A stretch of DNA of 45,053 bases from Microcaldota archaeon. Its GTDB lineage: Archaea > Micrarchaeota > Micrarchaeia > Anstonellales > Anstonellaceae. The stretch spans positions 1 to 45,053 of the forward strand of contig JAPLWX010000015.1 in assembly GCA_026396415.1 (NCBI GenBank), written 5' to 3'. A program made the position numbers and the translations under genes. The first letter of the stretch is position 1. The number at the start of each line of letters is the position of its first letter. The notes under the pieces are model-generated. The model saw nothing but the letters and a program-made list of their open reading frames with translations, was not told the origin of the DNA and did not search any database. Below, piece after piece: positions 5,979 to 14,257 of this stretch.

Positions 5979-7931
5979 ATGGAGGTTAAAAAAGACCGCC
6001 TAACGAAAAGGGATCAGCGATTCCTTAGTCAGATATCTGCTAAATTAAGGTTGAGCACACCTGTAGGCATGGGTTTCTTAGCTGCACTGGATAAACTTGT
6101 CAATGATTATCCGTATCGTTCTCAGGCCGACCTAGACCCAACAAAACAGCAGTTAAATCAAACAGAGATTAAGAAGGTGTTCAAAAAGAAGTCGTCGAAT
6201 ACCCACCTGTACAAGTTTGGGTATCTTACAGCAGGTTCAAAACGAAAGCTAGTGGGGCTTGTTTTGAAAACCGAGTTGAGAACTTTGTACCGAAGTGGCA
6301 ACAAAGGCGAAACTATAAATGATAACGACTTCTCCATATTTTCAATTGACGGCAATCGAATCACATTCACTGGAAAAGAAAAGCAATTCAAAAAATACTT
6401 TTTAGATTATTACCACCACGACATTTTCTCTGTTGATCGTCCAGTTGTGCAACAAGATCCAAAGAAACTCAGTGAAACTTTTCTACTCGCTGGAAACAAG
6501 GACAATGCTCTAGAGATTTATCAATTACACCTTAATCAAACTAAAGATGGAAAGAAACTGCGAATTAGGATATTTTCCGACTCCGGCGCGTTAATGGAGA
6601 ACTTCAATAAGAGCCTTTTATCAGAAAAGCTATTAGACGGGGTTGAACTGAAAAACATCAATTCAATCGGCTTCAAAAAAGGCAATGATACGGTGACTTT
6701 GAAAATCAGCCGTGTTAATGCCAACCAGTTTCTTCTTAGGTGGAAGAGCAAAAATAAGCTGAGCAAAGAACTTTCCAACAAGTTCAATATAGGTGATTCG
6801 GATTCGGTCATATTTGACCAAATGAATGAAGCCGCTCTTATTAGCGACCTCTTTAGGGAAGTCAAATTACTCCCATATCAAAAAAACAAAATCTACCAGT
6901 CTATTCTAAAGGATAGATTTTATTCTGACTTGATAAAGATAGATAAAAACTCGGTTCCTTGGCTTAATTATGATTCATTAAGCAAGAAGCTGCAGGCAAC
7001 TCTTCGGGGCAATGGAGCGAAAATCAATGTTACACGAGTAAAGAAAAAGTGCGGAGTATTCTTTCCAAGCAGAAAAGCCAAAGGCTCAAGTCCGCATAAG
7101 AGGTTGTTGGTTATAAGTAAAAAGAGCAAAATAGTGCAGCACCTTCTGATAGACCATCAGCAAATCTATAACATGGGCGAACAAGCAGCATTAAAGCAGT
7201 ATTTTGTTTTTGTCCCATTTCTAGTTCTTGACTTCCGGAAAAACCAAAGAGAAGATTATACTGACGAGAAAAACCAGGAATTGTTGTTAAGCAGCGGTGC
7301 TTTTCTCAGCGATTTGAAGAATAAACCGAATGATGTTTCTAATCTTGTATTAAATAAAAGCAAAAAAATAATCGAGGATAAATTACTTGACCAGTATTTC
7401 CAGGTTGCGTGTGAGCTTCTTGATAACCTTGCGAGTATCAATCCATTGCTTGACTCCCAGCAGAAAGGGGCACTGTTCGAATCCCTCTGCTTTTGCATCC
7501 TTTCCCGCATTCTTCTTACTAAGAAAGTTGGAAATGCCTACGAGCCGGATGGAAAGTTTATTCTTGATGATGAGAAAATAATTTATGACGCAAAGAACTT
7601 AGGCAAACGGGCGGATAATCCCCTTTTGGCTAGTGTATCCCATAAGGGCAAAATCAAGGATATCTCTTATATCAAGAATGAAGGGGTAAAAAATTACATC
7701 TATATTGTTAATGAAACTCCCGAGGCGCATTTCAAACCTGTAAAAGAAGCAATAGAACGAGAATGTAATGGCTGCAAAGTTTCTGCAATAACCCTGAGTG
7801 CCGTTCGCGATATCGTAAATGTGTATAAAAAAGATCCAAGAAAAATCTCACAAACTAAGCTGAAAAGTGCCATTCTTTCCGGTACTCTCAAATCATCTAT
7901 TGCTGAGTCTGAGATAACAGTCGATGTCTAA
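5979..7931 (+). CDS. AT-rich protein with FokI-like C-terminal cleavage domain
   Basis: A 650-residue protein. The N-terminal 480 residues are Lys-rich and not recognised; they could be a DNA-recognition or sensor part. Near residues 505-545 a nuclease pattern appears: helix GALFESLCFCILSR, then EPDGKFIL and IIYDAKN. This E...PDG...DxK layout resembles the cleavage domain of FokI-type type IIS enzymes. It follows the 533-residue nuclease-like gene, and a methyltransferase gene lies downstream. That methyltransferase has its own promoter box and different base composition, so a restriction-modification pairing is uncertain. A stand-alone or two-gene anti-phage system is equally possible. Confidence 0.6.
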   Translation: MEVKKDRLTKRDQRFLSQISAKLRLSTPVGMGFLAALDKLVNDYPYRSQADLDPTKQQLNQTEIKKVFKKKSSNTHLYKFGYLTAGSKRKLVGLVLKTELRTLYRSGNKGETINDNDFSIFSIDGNRITFTGKEKQFKKYFLDYYHHDIFSVDRPVVQQDPKKLSETFLLAGNKDNALEIYQLHLNQTKDGKKLRIRIFSDSGALMENFNKSLLSEKLLDGVELKNINSIGFKKGNDTVTLKISRVNANQFLLRWKSKNKLSKELSNKFNIGDSDSVIFDQMNEAALISDLFREVKLLPYQKNKIYQSILKDRFYSDLIKIDKNSVPWLNYDSLSKKLQATLRGNGAKINVTRVKKKCGVFFPSRKAKGSSPHKRLLVISKKSKIVQHLLIDHQQIYNMGEQAALKQYFVFVPFLVLDFRKNQREDYTDEKNQELLLSSGAFLSDLKNKPNDVSNLVLNKSKKIIEDKLLDQYFQVACELLDNLASINPLLDSQQKGALFESLCFCILSRILLTKKVGNAYEPDGKFILDDEKIIYDAKNLGKRADNPLLASVSHKGKIKDISYIKNEGVKNYIYIVNETPEAHFKPVKEAIERECNGCKVSAITLSAVRDIVNVYKKDPRKISQTKLKSAILSGTLKSSIAESEITVDV

Positions 7932-8010
7932 TTTTTTATCTCAACCAGCCTCGTTTTCACGAATGTATCTGGACGGAATCATAGACACTGTGCCCCGGAT
8001 TACCATGTGT

Positions 8011-8050
8011 CTTAACGTACCTCATTATCCACGAATCATAATCTTACCCC
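8011..8050 (+). promoter_or_regulatory. transfer-regulon box, copy A
   Basis: It begins CTTAACGTACCTCATTATCC and ends TCTTACCCC. It lies 13-19 bases before the candidate ATGs of the methyltransferase that heads the pilin operon. It is nearly identical to copy B before virB4 and copy C beside the integrase. Confidence 0.8.
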
Positions 8051-8068
8051 TGCCCTATAATTATGGGC

Positions 8069-8845
8069 ATGGAAAAGAAACACCTCGTTGTAATCGGCTA
8101 CCCGCGCAGGATGGCCGAAGTGCCGAACAGTTCCGTGCAGTTCGTTGTAACCACTCCGCCCTATTTTGACATGGGCTGCTGCGACGAATGCGCGGAATGC
8201 CAGGAAGATTTCAATGACTACCTCCAAGAAATGCAGCTTGTCTTTTCAGAGTGCCACCGGGTGCTGGAAGACGGCTGCAACATCTGCGTAAACATCTGCG
8301 ACGTTGTAAACTACAAGTGCAAATATCCAGTTCCAGCGCACTACACGCTTCTCCTTCAGCGCGCTGGCTTCGAGTACCGGGAAGATATGGTCTGGCGCAA
8401 GCCCTCTGGAAACCTTGCTGGTACCCGCCGGGGCCTGTTCAGTCATCGCCCCTCTCCAATAGACTACTCGCCAAGCAACATTCTCGGGCATGTTCTCGTT
8501 TTCCGCAAGGGCGATTTCAACCGCAAGAAAGTCGGCAATGAGGAAAAGCGCCAGGCGGTGTTTGACATAAGGGAAGTGATGCGCCACCGCAGCCAGGACA
8601 TGGATGCCAATTCAGCATATCCAGCCGAGCTTGCCGAGACGCTCATCAGACTTTACACTTACGAGGGGGAAACGGTGCTTGACCCGTTCCTTGGTGGCGG
8701 CATGACCGTTAAGGCAGCGGCGTGCCTTGGGCGCAGGTCCATAGGCTACGAACCCGACCGCTCCCGCCTGCCGTCCATCCTGCAAGGGTCGCGCATCGCC
8801 CCAAACGACCTGAGAATAATAGGGCAAAGGAGGCTGTTTGAATGA
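8069..8845 (+). CDS. beta-class DNA methyltransferase heading the transfer operon
   Basis: An amino-methyltransferase (N6-adenine or N4-cytosine) acting on DNA with S-adenosylmethionine. The catalytic motif TPPY is near residue 30 and the SAM-binding motif DPFLGGGMT near 205, so the order IV-then-I marks the beta class. The TPPY variant leaves the target base open. The N-terminal half is unusually Cys-rich (CCDECAEC, CNICVNIC). The ATG at 8063 is six bases upstream of the chosen one. The stop codon overlaps the start of the VirB2-like gene (ATGA), so it is translated with the pilus genes. It may mark the element's DNA before transfer or protect it from host restriction. Confidence 0.85.
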   Translation: MEKKHLVVIGYPRRMAEVPNSSVQFVVTTPPYFDMGCCDECAECQEDFNDYLQEMQLVFSECHRVLEDGCNICVNICDVVNYKCKYPVPAHYTLLLQRAGFEYREDMVWRKPSGNLAGTRRGLFSHRPSPIDYSPSNILGHVLVFRKGDFNRKKVGNEEKRQAVFDIREVMRHRSQDMDANSAYPAELAETLIRLYTYEGETVLDPFLGGGMTVKAAACLGRRSIGYEPDRSRLPSILQGSRIAPNDLRIIGQRRLFE

Positions 8846-9147
8846 AAAAAACAATACTGGCAGTTGCTGCGCTGCTGTGCCTGGCCGGCATGGTTTCAGC
8901 CGATTTGGTGATTCCGCCAGACCAGCCCATCTGCAGGCTGTACGGGATGATCCAGGTGTTCGCCACCATGGGCGGCGTCCTGGCTTTGGCGTACGCAGGG
9001 TTCATCCTTGCCACGACCCACGACCTTGCGGAGCGCAACAATGCCAAGCTGCTGGTTGGCGGCGTGGTGATAGGGCTGATAGTCATCTGGCTCGCCCCGC
9101 TGGTTGTGAAAAGCCTCGTGGACGCGGCTGATGTTTGCGGGTGGTGA
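8842..9147 (+). CDS. VirB2/TrbC-like pilin subunit
   Basis: A 101-residue membrane protein with a signal peptide (MKKTILAVAALLCLAGMVSA) followed by two hydrophobic helices joined by a short polar loop (ATTHDLAERNNAK). This is the size and layout of VirB2/TrbC conjugative pilins. It overlaps the methyltransferase stop by four bases and is followed by a second protein of the same layout. Expected to be processed and inserted in the membrane as a pilus or channel subunit. The call rests on topology and context more than on sequence identity. Confidence 0.7.
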   Translation: MKKTILAVAALLCLAGMVSADLVIPPDQPICRLYGMIQVFATMGGVLALAYAGFILATTHDLAERNNAKLLVGGVVIGLIVIWLAPLVVKSLVDAADVCGW

Positions 9148-9149
9148 GC

Positions 9150-9374
9150 ATGGCATTTGATTTCGTCTCGCTTGCAGGCTACATGAAGGCGGTTGCCGTG
9201 CTCTTCGCCACCCTCGCCATCACGTTCGCGGGCTTTTCCCTTGCCACCAACATGAGCCCTTCTGAGCGCGAGGAATGGAAGGAAGTGATAGCTGGCGCGC
9301 TCATCGGGCTCGTCCTCCTCTACCTCGCGCCCATCATAGCTGCACAGCTCAGCGGCGGCTCGTATTGCGGGTGA
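9150..9374 (+). CDS. second VirB2-like small membrane protein
   Basis: A 74-residue protein with two transmembrane helices (about 10-32 and 47-66) around a charged loop SPSEREEWKE, like the preceding protein but without a clear cleaved signal. The ATG at 9150 is chosen because a GGTGAGC ribosome site overlaps the preceding stop codon. The second helix (GALIGLVLLYLAPIIA) resembles that of its neighbour (GGVVIGLIVIWLAPLVV), so the two genes look like a tandem duplication that has diverged. It is probably a second pilus or channel subunit. Confidence 0.65.
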   Translation: MAFDFVSLAGYMKAVAVLFATLAITFAGFSLATNMSPSEREEWKEVIAGALIGLVLLYLAPIIAAQLSGGSYCG

Positions 9375-9378
9375 TATT

Positions 9379-10332
9379 ATGGCTTGTTTGAAATCCTATT
9401 GCCTTGCGCTTCTCGCATTGTTCATCTTCATAGGCACCTCCCACGCAGATTCGACCAACTCCACGAACTACGGCGACCTCATAGGCTCACTTACATCCGC
9501 GCTCACAAACCTTCCCGGCAGGATTGTGGATAGCTTCTTCACTTATGCTGTCTCGGGCCTCATGTCTTCCTCCCAGCAGCTCGTGGACGCCTCGTTCAAG
9601 TTCATGTTCTCAAACCCAGACCCCGCGTGGTTCTGCACAGCCTACAACGGCGTTATGGAGATAGTGGAGAGCCTCTACTCACTCTCGCTCATGGCGCTTG
9701 CGCTCTACCTCATATTGCGCTCCAATGACGCGGAAGGGCGCGCAAGCGCGAAAAAGTGGATGGAGAACATGCTGGTGATGATAGTTCTCCTGGCATTTTC
9801 CTTCCAAATCTTCAAGGTGATGCTGGACTTCAGCGCCTATCTTGCCGCAAGTGCAGCCAGCGAGTCCATGAAAAGCATGTTTTCAACCCCTCTCAGCTTT
9901 TCCACCTCCGTCTTCGCGCTAGTAATCCTCCTTCCGGCAATCGCAGGCATGCTCCTGACCTTCCTGACGCTCCTGCTCCGCTATCTTCTCATTCCATTCC
10001 TGCTTTTCCTCTTCCCAATCGCAATCTTTCTCTATTTCACGCCTCTAACGCAGCGGTGGGGCAGGGCATTTCTGGGCGTAATAGCATCCGTGGTTTTCAT
10101 GACCGTATTCGACGCCCTCATATTGCTTGGGCTAAGCTCACTCTTCAATTCACACGACCCCAATCTGGCGGATTCGCTTGCGCGCGCGTTCGCCGTGCTT
10201 TTCGGCTTCGCGGCAATCGGGCTGGTCAACCTGCTCATGTTCGTGCTGGCTATCCTCTCAATCATACTGCAGAACAACACGGTGAGGAGCATCGTTGGGT
10301 TTGCGGTGGCAGGGAAGGTGCTGACAAGGTGA
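9379..10332 (+). CDS. VirB6/TrbL-like polytopic membrane protein
   Basis: A 317-residue protein with an N-terminal signal sequence ending near SHA (about residue 23) and about six to seven transmembrane helices from residue 95 to the end. The loop DAEGRASAKKW lies between helices. This matches VirB6/TrbL inner-membrane channel components. It starts four bases after the VirB2-like gene and ends the rightward operon, convergent with znuB (28 bp between). Expected to form the membrane translocation pore of a type IV secretion-like apparatus together with VirB4. Confidence 0.65.
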   Translation: MACLKSYCLALLALFIFIGTSHADSTNSTNYGDLIGSLTSALTNLPGRIVDSFFTYAVSGLMSSSQQLVDASFKFMFSNPDPAWFCTAYNGVMEIVESLYSLSLMALALYLILRSNDAEGRASAKKWMENMLVMIVLLAFSFQIFKVMLDFSAYLAASAASESMKSMFSTPLSFSTSVFALVILLPAIAGMLLTFLTLLLRYLLIPFLLFLFPIAIFLYFTPLTQRWGRAFLGVIASVVFMTVFDALILLGLSSLFNSHDPNLADSLARAFAVLFGFAAIGLVNLLMFVLAILSIILQNNTVRSIVGFAVAGKVLTR

Positions 10333-10360
10333 ACTGCTAGCCAAATGCTCGGAAGAGGAG

Positions 10361-11164
10361 TTATTTTGCGGCAATCTTCTTGTACACAAGCATTGCAGCG
10401 AACGCAGCCACCAGCACCATCACTATCGCGCCGCCTGCCGCCAGGTCAAAGTAATACGCAAGCAAAAGCCCGGCAACCACAGACGCGACCGCAAAAAGCA
10501 CGGACATCAAAACCGCCTGCCGGAAGCTTCTGCATAGGGGAAGCGCGATGGAGGCAGGTATGACAATGAACGATGACACTAGGAGGATGCCCACCACCTG
10601 CATGGAAAGCACGACTGCAACCGAGGTGAGCACAAGTAGCACGGTGTTCAGCCTTTCCACAGGCACGCCTGCCGCCCTGGCGGATTCCTCGTCAAAGGTG
10701 ATGTAGAACAGCTCCTTGTAGAAAAGCACCAGCATGGCAAGGGTCGCAAGCCCTACGGCAAGAATGAGCAGTATGTCCGCCTCGCTTACTGAAAGTATGC
10801 TCCCGAAAAGGTAGGACATCAGGTCGGCATTGAAGCCGTGCGACAGGCTCACCAACACCACGCCAAGCGCAAGCCCGAAGGAGAAGAATATCGCAATCGC
10901 TGAGTCGCTGTAGATTTTCATCTGCTTCAGTTTCTGTATCCCGATTGCAGCCAAAACCGAGAACACCAGCGCGGAAACAATTGGGTAGACTTTGAAAAAC
11001 ATCCCTGCCGCGATGCCCCCGAACGAGATATGCGCAAGCCCGTCGCCCAGAAGCGCCATCCTGCGCAGGACAAGGAAAACTCCTATTGCCGAGCATAGGA
11101 TGGCGATAAGGATGCCTCCCACGAATGCGCGCTGCATGAACGAGTATTGGAGTATCTCAAGCAT
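10361..11164 (-). CDS. znuB: ABC-3 family metal transporter permease (ZnuB-like)
   Basis: A 267-residue integral membrane protein with about eight helices, typical of the ABC-3 (zinc/manganese) permease family. Family-typical stretches include GDGLAHISFGGIA near residue 35 and SFIVIPASIALPL near 200. It is the last gene of a leftward znuA-znuC-znuB operon, nine bases after znuC. Metal ions pass through it into the cytoplasm, powered by ZnuC. Specificity (Zn, Mn or Ni) cannot be read from the permease. Confidence 0.9.
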   Translation of the reverse strand: MLEILQYSFMQRAFVGGILIAILCSAIGVFLVLRRMALLGDGLAHISFGGIAAGMFFKVYPIVSALVFSVLAAIGIQKLKQMKIYSDSAIAIFFSFGLALGVVLVSLSHGFNADLMSYLFGSILSVSEADILLILAVGLATLAMLVLFYKELFYITFDEESARAAGVPVERLNTVLLVLTSVAVVLSMQVVGILLVSSFIVIPASIALPLCRSFRQAVLMSVLFAVASVVAGLLLAYYFDLAAGGAIVMVLVAAFAAMLVYKKIAAK

Positions 11165-11172
11165 AGGAGCAC

Positions 11173-11919
11173 CTAGTCATGGTGATGGGGCACCCGTCCC
11201 ATGTCATTGCCGTATGCGCACAGGAGCGCGGCGTCAATGCCTTTTGAAGCGTCGTGCATGGTGACGCCAACATTCACGCAGGCTATCTTCCCGGCATTTT
11301 TTGCCACCACGCCGACATCATGCGAAATCAGCACCAATGTCATGCCCATCTCTCTATTCAGCCTGCCAAGGAGCAGATAGAATTCATGCTGCGCCTTCTG
11401 GTCCACTCCAACGGTGGGCTCGTCAAGGATGAGCAATTCCGGCTCGGCTGCAAGTGCGCGCGCGATGAAAACCCTCTGCTGCTGCCCGCCCGACAGGTCG
11501 CCTATCCGTTTGCCCCGCAGCCCAGATATGCCAGAAACTTCAAGCGCTCTTTCAACAGCTTTGCGGTCATTTTCAGAAAACTGCTTCATCAGCCCGGCTT
11601 TCGGAATGCGCCCCATGCTTGCCACTTCGAATACGGATGCCGGGAAATTCTGGTCAAAGCCCGTGGCCTTCTGGGGCACATAGCCGACTTTATGCCATTC
11701 ATGAAAATCTGCAATGTCCTTCCCAAAAAGGCGGATTTTGCCCTTGTCGGGCTTGAGCAGCCCGAGCGCAAGCTTCACCAGCGTGGTCTTGCCCGCCCCG
11801 TTCGGGCCTATCATGCCCACAAAGTCCCCTTTTTCGATTGAAAAGGACGCCTTTTCCACTGCGAGTTGCTTGCCGTAGCTGAATGAAACGTTTCTGAATT
11901 CAAGGATCTTCTCAGCCAT
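11173..11919 (-). CDS. znuC: metal ABC transporter ATP-binding protein (ZnuC-like)
   Basis: An ABC ATPase of 248 residues. It has Walker A GPNGAGKTT (about 36), signature LSGGQQQR (about 138) and Walker B LLILDEPTVGVD (about 157). The ATG at 11919 (MAEKILEFRNVSF) is preferred over the track's upstream start, which lies inside the znuA 3' end. It sits between znuA and znuB in one operon and energises import through ZnuB. The C-terminus ends in a His-rich PHHHD stretch that may bind metal. Confidence 0.92.
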   Translation of the reverse strand: MAEKILEFRNVSFSYGKQLAVEKASFSIEKGDFVGMIGPNGAGKTTLVKLALGLLKPDKGKIRLFGKDIADFHEWHKVGYVPQKATGFDQNFPASVFEVASMGRIPKAGLMKQFSENDRKAVERALEVSGISGLRGKRIGDLSGGQQQRVFIARALAAEPELLILDEPTVGVDQKAQHEFYLLLGRLNREMGMTLVLISHDVGVVAKNAGKIACVNVGVTMHDASKGIDAALLCAYGNDMGRVPHHHD

Positions 11920-11929
11920 GTTCCCACTT

Positions 11930-12832
11930 CTAGCCGCAATCAAGGTTTGCCTTTATCGTTGCCACGTTCTCTTCCTGCTGTGAGAGGTAATCCTCGCCGC
12001 GCTGCTGTTCCTCGGGCGTAAGCCCGTGCAGTGTGTTGAAAACCGCGACCTTGCCGCCTATTTCGCTGGCAATGGTCTGCGCAACCTTCGGGCTATATAG
12101 CTTCTCGACGAACACAACGGTGATGTTCTTCGCCTTTGCCTGGTCCACGATTGCTGCCACCACTACCGGTGTGGGCTCGCCCTCTGCGTTCACTCCCTCA
12201 ACCGGCACCTGGTTGCAGCCATACTCCTTGCAGAAGTACGCCAATGTCGCGTGCGTGATTATCATGTTTTTGTTCTTGCATATTGCCATCGTGGCGCGGA
12301 ATTCCGCATCGAGCTTGTCAAGCTTCGCCATATAGGCATTTGCATCGGCTTCATAATAGTCCTTTCCCGCCGGGTCTGCCTTCTCCAGCGCATCGCGGAT
12401 GTTAGCCACCTGGATTTTTGCATCCACCGGGTCAAGCCAGATATGGGGGTCGTTTCCCGGCATATCAGCGTCCTCCGACGCCACAAGCTGCACCCCCTTG
12501 CTAGCATCAACGACCGTCAGGTTGGGGTTGTCAATTCCTTCCAGCAGCTTTGGAGCCCATGTGTCTTCAATCACCCCATTAAGAACAAGCACCCGCGCCG
12601 AACTGAGCGTCTTTATGTCAGAGGGCGTTGGCTCGAAGTCGTGCGGTTCAACGCCAGCAGGTATCAGCGAGGTGACTTCAACACGGTCCCCGCCCACATT
12701 CTTTGCGAAATCGTACATGGGGTAAAAGCTTGCGACGACCTTGAGCTTCCCGCTGTTTTGCGGCTGGGGCTGCGCAGTGCAGCCGAAAAGCAGCAGCCCG
12801 ACAACAAAAATAATGGCAATCCCGCTTTTCAT
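11930..12832 (-). CDS. znuA: metal-binding substrate-binding lipoprotein (ZnuA-like)
   Basis: A cluster A-I solute-binding protein of 300 residues. The signal ends in lipobox-like LLLFGCTA, so it is probably lipid-anchored outside the membrane. Metal-ligand motifs of the family are visible: EPHDFEPTPSD (His, about 71), DPHIWLDP (about 134) and ITHATLAYF (about 197). A long His-rich loop typical of some zinc proteins is absent, so Mn or Ni remain possible. The ATG at 12832 follows GGTGATTTGG. It is the first gene of the operon and divergent from the NikR-like gene. Confidence 0.92.
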   Translation of the reverse strand: MKSGIAIIFVVGLLLFGCTAQPQPQNSGKLKVVASFYPMYDFAKNVGGDRVEVTSLIPAGVEPHDFEPTPSDIKTLSSARVLVLNGVIEDTWAPKLLEGIDNPNLTVVDASKGVQLVASEDADMPGNDPHIWLDPVDAKIQVANIRDALEKADPAGKDYYEADANAYMAKLDKLDAEFRATMAICKNKNMIITHATLAYFCKEYGCNQVPVEGVNAEGEPTPVVVAAIVDQAKAKNITVVFVEKLYSPKVAQTIASEIGGKVAVFNTLHGLTPEEQQRGEDYLSQQEENVATIKANLDCG

Positions 12833-12847
12833 CCAAATCACCTTCCG

Positions 12848-12930
12848 CTCAATTTACATGTTATTAATATTTAAACATATTCTTATTAAGATTGGTTAGT
12901 CGGTTTATATTCAAGTTAATAACCGAGGTG
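12848..12930. promoter_or_regulatory. divergent promoter region of znu operon and nikR-like gene
   Basis: An AT-rich intergenic segment with a TATA-like core TATTTAAAC for the leftward znu operon and GGTTTATATTC for the rightward regulator. Inverted repeat halves GGTTA/TAACC flank the rightward box. It is a likely operator for the NikR-like repressor, but the exact site cannot be defined here. Confidence 0.5.
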
Positions 12931-12936
12931 GTTCCT

Positions 12937-13320
12937 GTGCCGATAATCAGCATGTCGCTGGACGAAAACACGCTTTTGGAGCTGGATTCCCTGCCTGCAA
13001 AATTGGGCTTTGCAGGCCGTTCCGAGGCTATACGCGCAGGGGTGAAGACACTTATTGCGGAGAACAAAGGCGTGGATTCTCTTTCTGGAAGGATTAAGTC
13101 CGTCCTCCTCATGGTGCACGATGAGTCTGACGAGGAAAAGGCGACCGCAGTGAAGCACAAATTCGATGACATCATAGCCACGCAGGTGCACAGCAACCTT
13201 AAAAGCGGGAAGTGCCTTGAGATATTCGTGCTGGATGGCAAGGCTTCGCGCGTAAGGGAGATGTTCCGTTCGGCGCAGGCAAACCGGAAAGTGGAGTACC
13301 TCAAGCTCGTCGTGCCGTGA
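12937..13320 (+). CDS. nikR: NikR-like metal-responsive ribbon-helix-helix repressor
   Basis: A 127-residue regulator with an N-terminal ribbon-helix-helix (ISMSLDENTLLELDSLP...GRSEAIRAGV) and a C-terminal ACT-like metal-binding domain. The latter holds the NikR pattern QVHSNL...KCLEIF, giving His and Cys ligands, with a further His in VLLMVHDESDEE. The GTG at 12937, five bases after a GAGGTGG site, aligns with the usual NikR start better than the track's upstream ATG. It is divergent from znuABC and so probably represses that importer when metal is plentiful. NikR with a ZnuABC-type importer is not the textbook nickel pairing. Confidence 0.88.
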   Translation: MPIISMSLDENTLLELDSLPAKLGFAGRSEAIRAGVKTLIAENKGVDSLSGRIKSVLLMVHDESDEEKATAVKHKFDDIIATQVHSNLKSGKCLEIFVLDGKASRVREMFRSAQANRKVEYLKLVVP

Positions 13321-13324
13321 TTCC

Positions 13325-13480
13325 ATGAAGATTTCCAAGGAAAAGCTCATGAAAAAGGGTAACGAGAGCCTTGCGGTAGGCGCGCTTTTCTCTCTTTCAA
13401 GCGTCGCGTGCCCATGCCCGGTCTGCATAGGCTCGTCCCTGCTATTTCTCATTAACGGAATACGCGAAAAGATTGCCTGA
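13325..13480 (+). CDS. 51-residue CPCPVC small protein
   Basis: Too short for the ORF track. It starts with an ATG four bases after the nikR stop and ends in TGA at 13480. The sequence has a basic N-terminal helix (KISKEKLMKKG), a hydrophobic segment, the motif CPCPVC, then a second hydrophobic helix (GSSLLFLINGIRE). The Cys cluster flanked by hydrophobic helices, directly behind a metal-sensing repressor, suggests a metal-binding or membrane-associated helper in metal handling. This function is inferred. Confidence 0.65.
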   Translation: MKISKEKLMKKGNESLAVGALFSLSSVACPCPVCIGSSLLFLINGIREKIA

Positions 13481-13539
13481 CTTTTTGATGCGGGAGCCAC
13501 GGCGCATATATTTCCACGTGGCATGAAAGTACCATGTAT

Positions 13540-14253
13540 TCATTCTCGATAATGCTTGACGAAAGCCGTCATCAGCCCAAGCGAATTCACCGAATCAAGG
13601 GCAATACCCTGCTTTTCTGCGTAGCCTGCAATATCGCTGGATTCGAGAAGAGGCGAGGCGCCATTCTTCCGCACGCGCAGGGCGGAGTCCTTGAACTTTT
13701 CAAAAAGCGCGGCTGCCTGCTGGCTGGTCAATTTCCCAACCACCTGTGTCAGTGCCTCTTTCCCGCTATCTTCTGCGAGCACCTTTCCAAACATTTTATG
13801 CGCTGAGCCCTGTGCCTCGGATTTATCTGGGGTCCACCAATCCGCCTTCAACAGTGGAGAGCCTTTTATGATAGAAAGTTTTCGCAGAACTACTGAAACA
13901 AAGGGATGGTTGAAAAAATCGTAGCGCAAGATGTCATCTGCAAGCGCATCAACCGTTTTTCTGCTAAGATTGTATGAAATCGTGCCTCCAACCGCATCGT
14001 CTTGCCAATCAATGATTTCCCAGATTGGGCGCTTCGGAAGGCAAGCGCCTATTTTTCGCCCGTCTCGCACTGCCGTGACAGCTTCATAAACCGCAAGCTT
14101 GGCGAGTGTCTTTGCCTCGCCGGGCGCGCCTTGCTCCTTCGCAATGGCGCATTTGGCAAGATACTGCTGGATGAGCGGAAGGTTCTCGATGTTCTTGCCC
14201 TTCCTTTCGAGCCTCCGCAGCGTTGGACTGACATTCTTTGTTGCTTCCACCAT
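13540..14253 (-). CDS. hypothetical protein, third gene of an unknown operon
   Basis: A 237-residue soluble, mostly helical protein with no recognised family. The N-terminal basic part reads SPTLRRLERKGKNIENL; the middle has aromatic/acid stretches (PIWEIIDWQDD). The ATG at 14253 (MVEATKN) is preferred, with a GAGGTG site upstream. It follows the two-helix membrane protein gene by only four bases, and they share a leftward operon headed at 15696. It is convergent with the nikR operon. Confidence 0.6.
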   Translation of the reverse strand: MVEATKNVSPTLRRLERKGKNIENLPLIQQYLAKCAIAKEQGAPGEAKTLAKLAVYEAVTAVRDGRKIGACLPKRPIWEIIDWQDDAVGGTISYNLSRKTVDALADDILRYDFFNHPFVSVVLRKLSIIKGSPLLKADWWTPDKSEAQGSAHKMFGKVLAEDSGKEALTQVVGKLTSQQAAALFEKFKDSALRVRKNGASPLLESSDIAGYAEKQGIALDSVNSLGLMTAFVKHYRE

Positions 14254-14257
14254 CACG

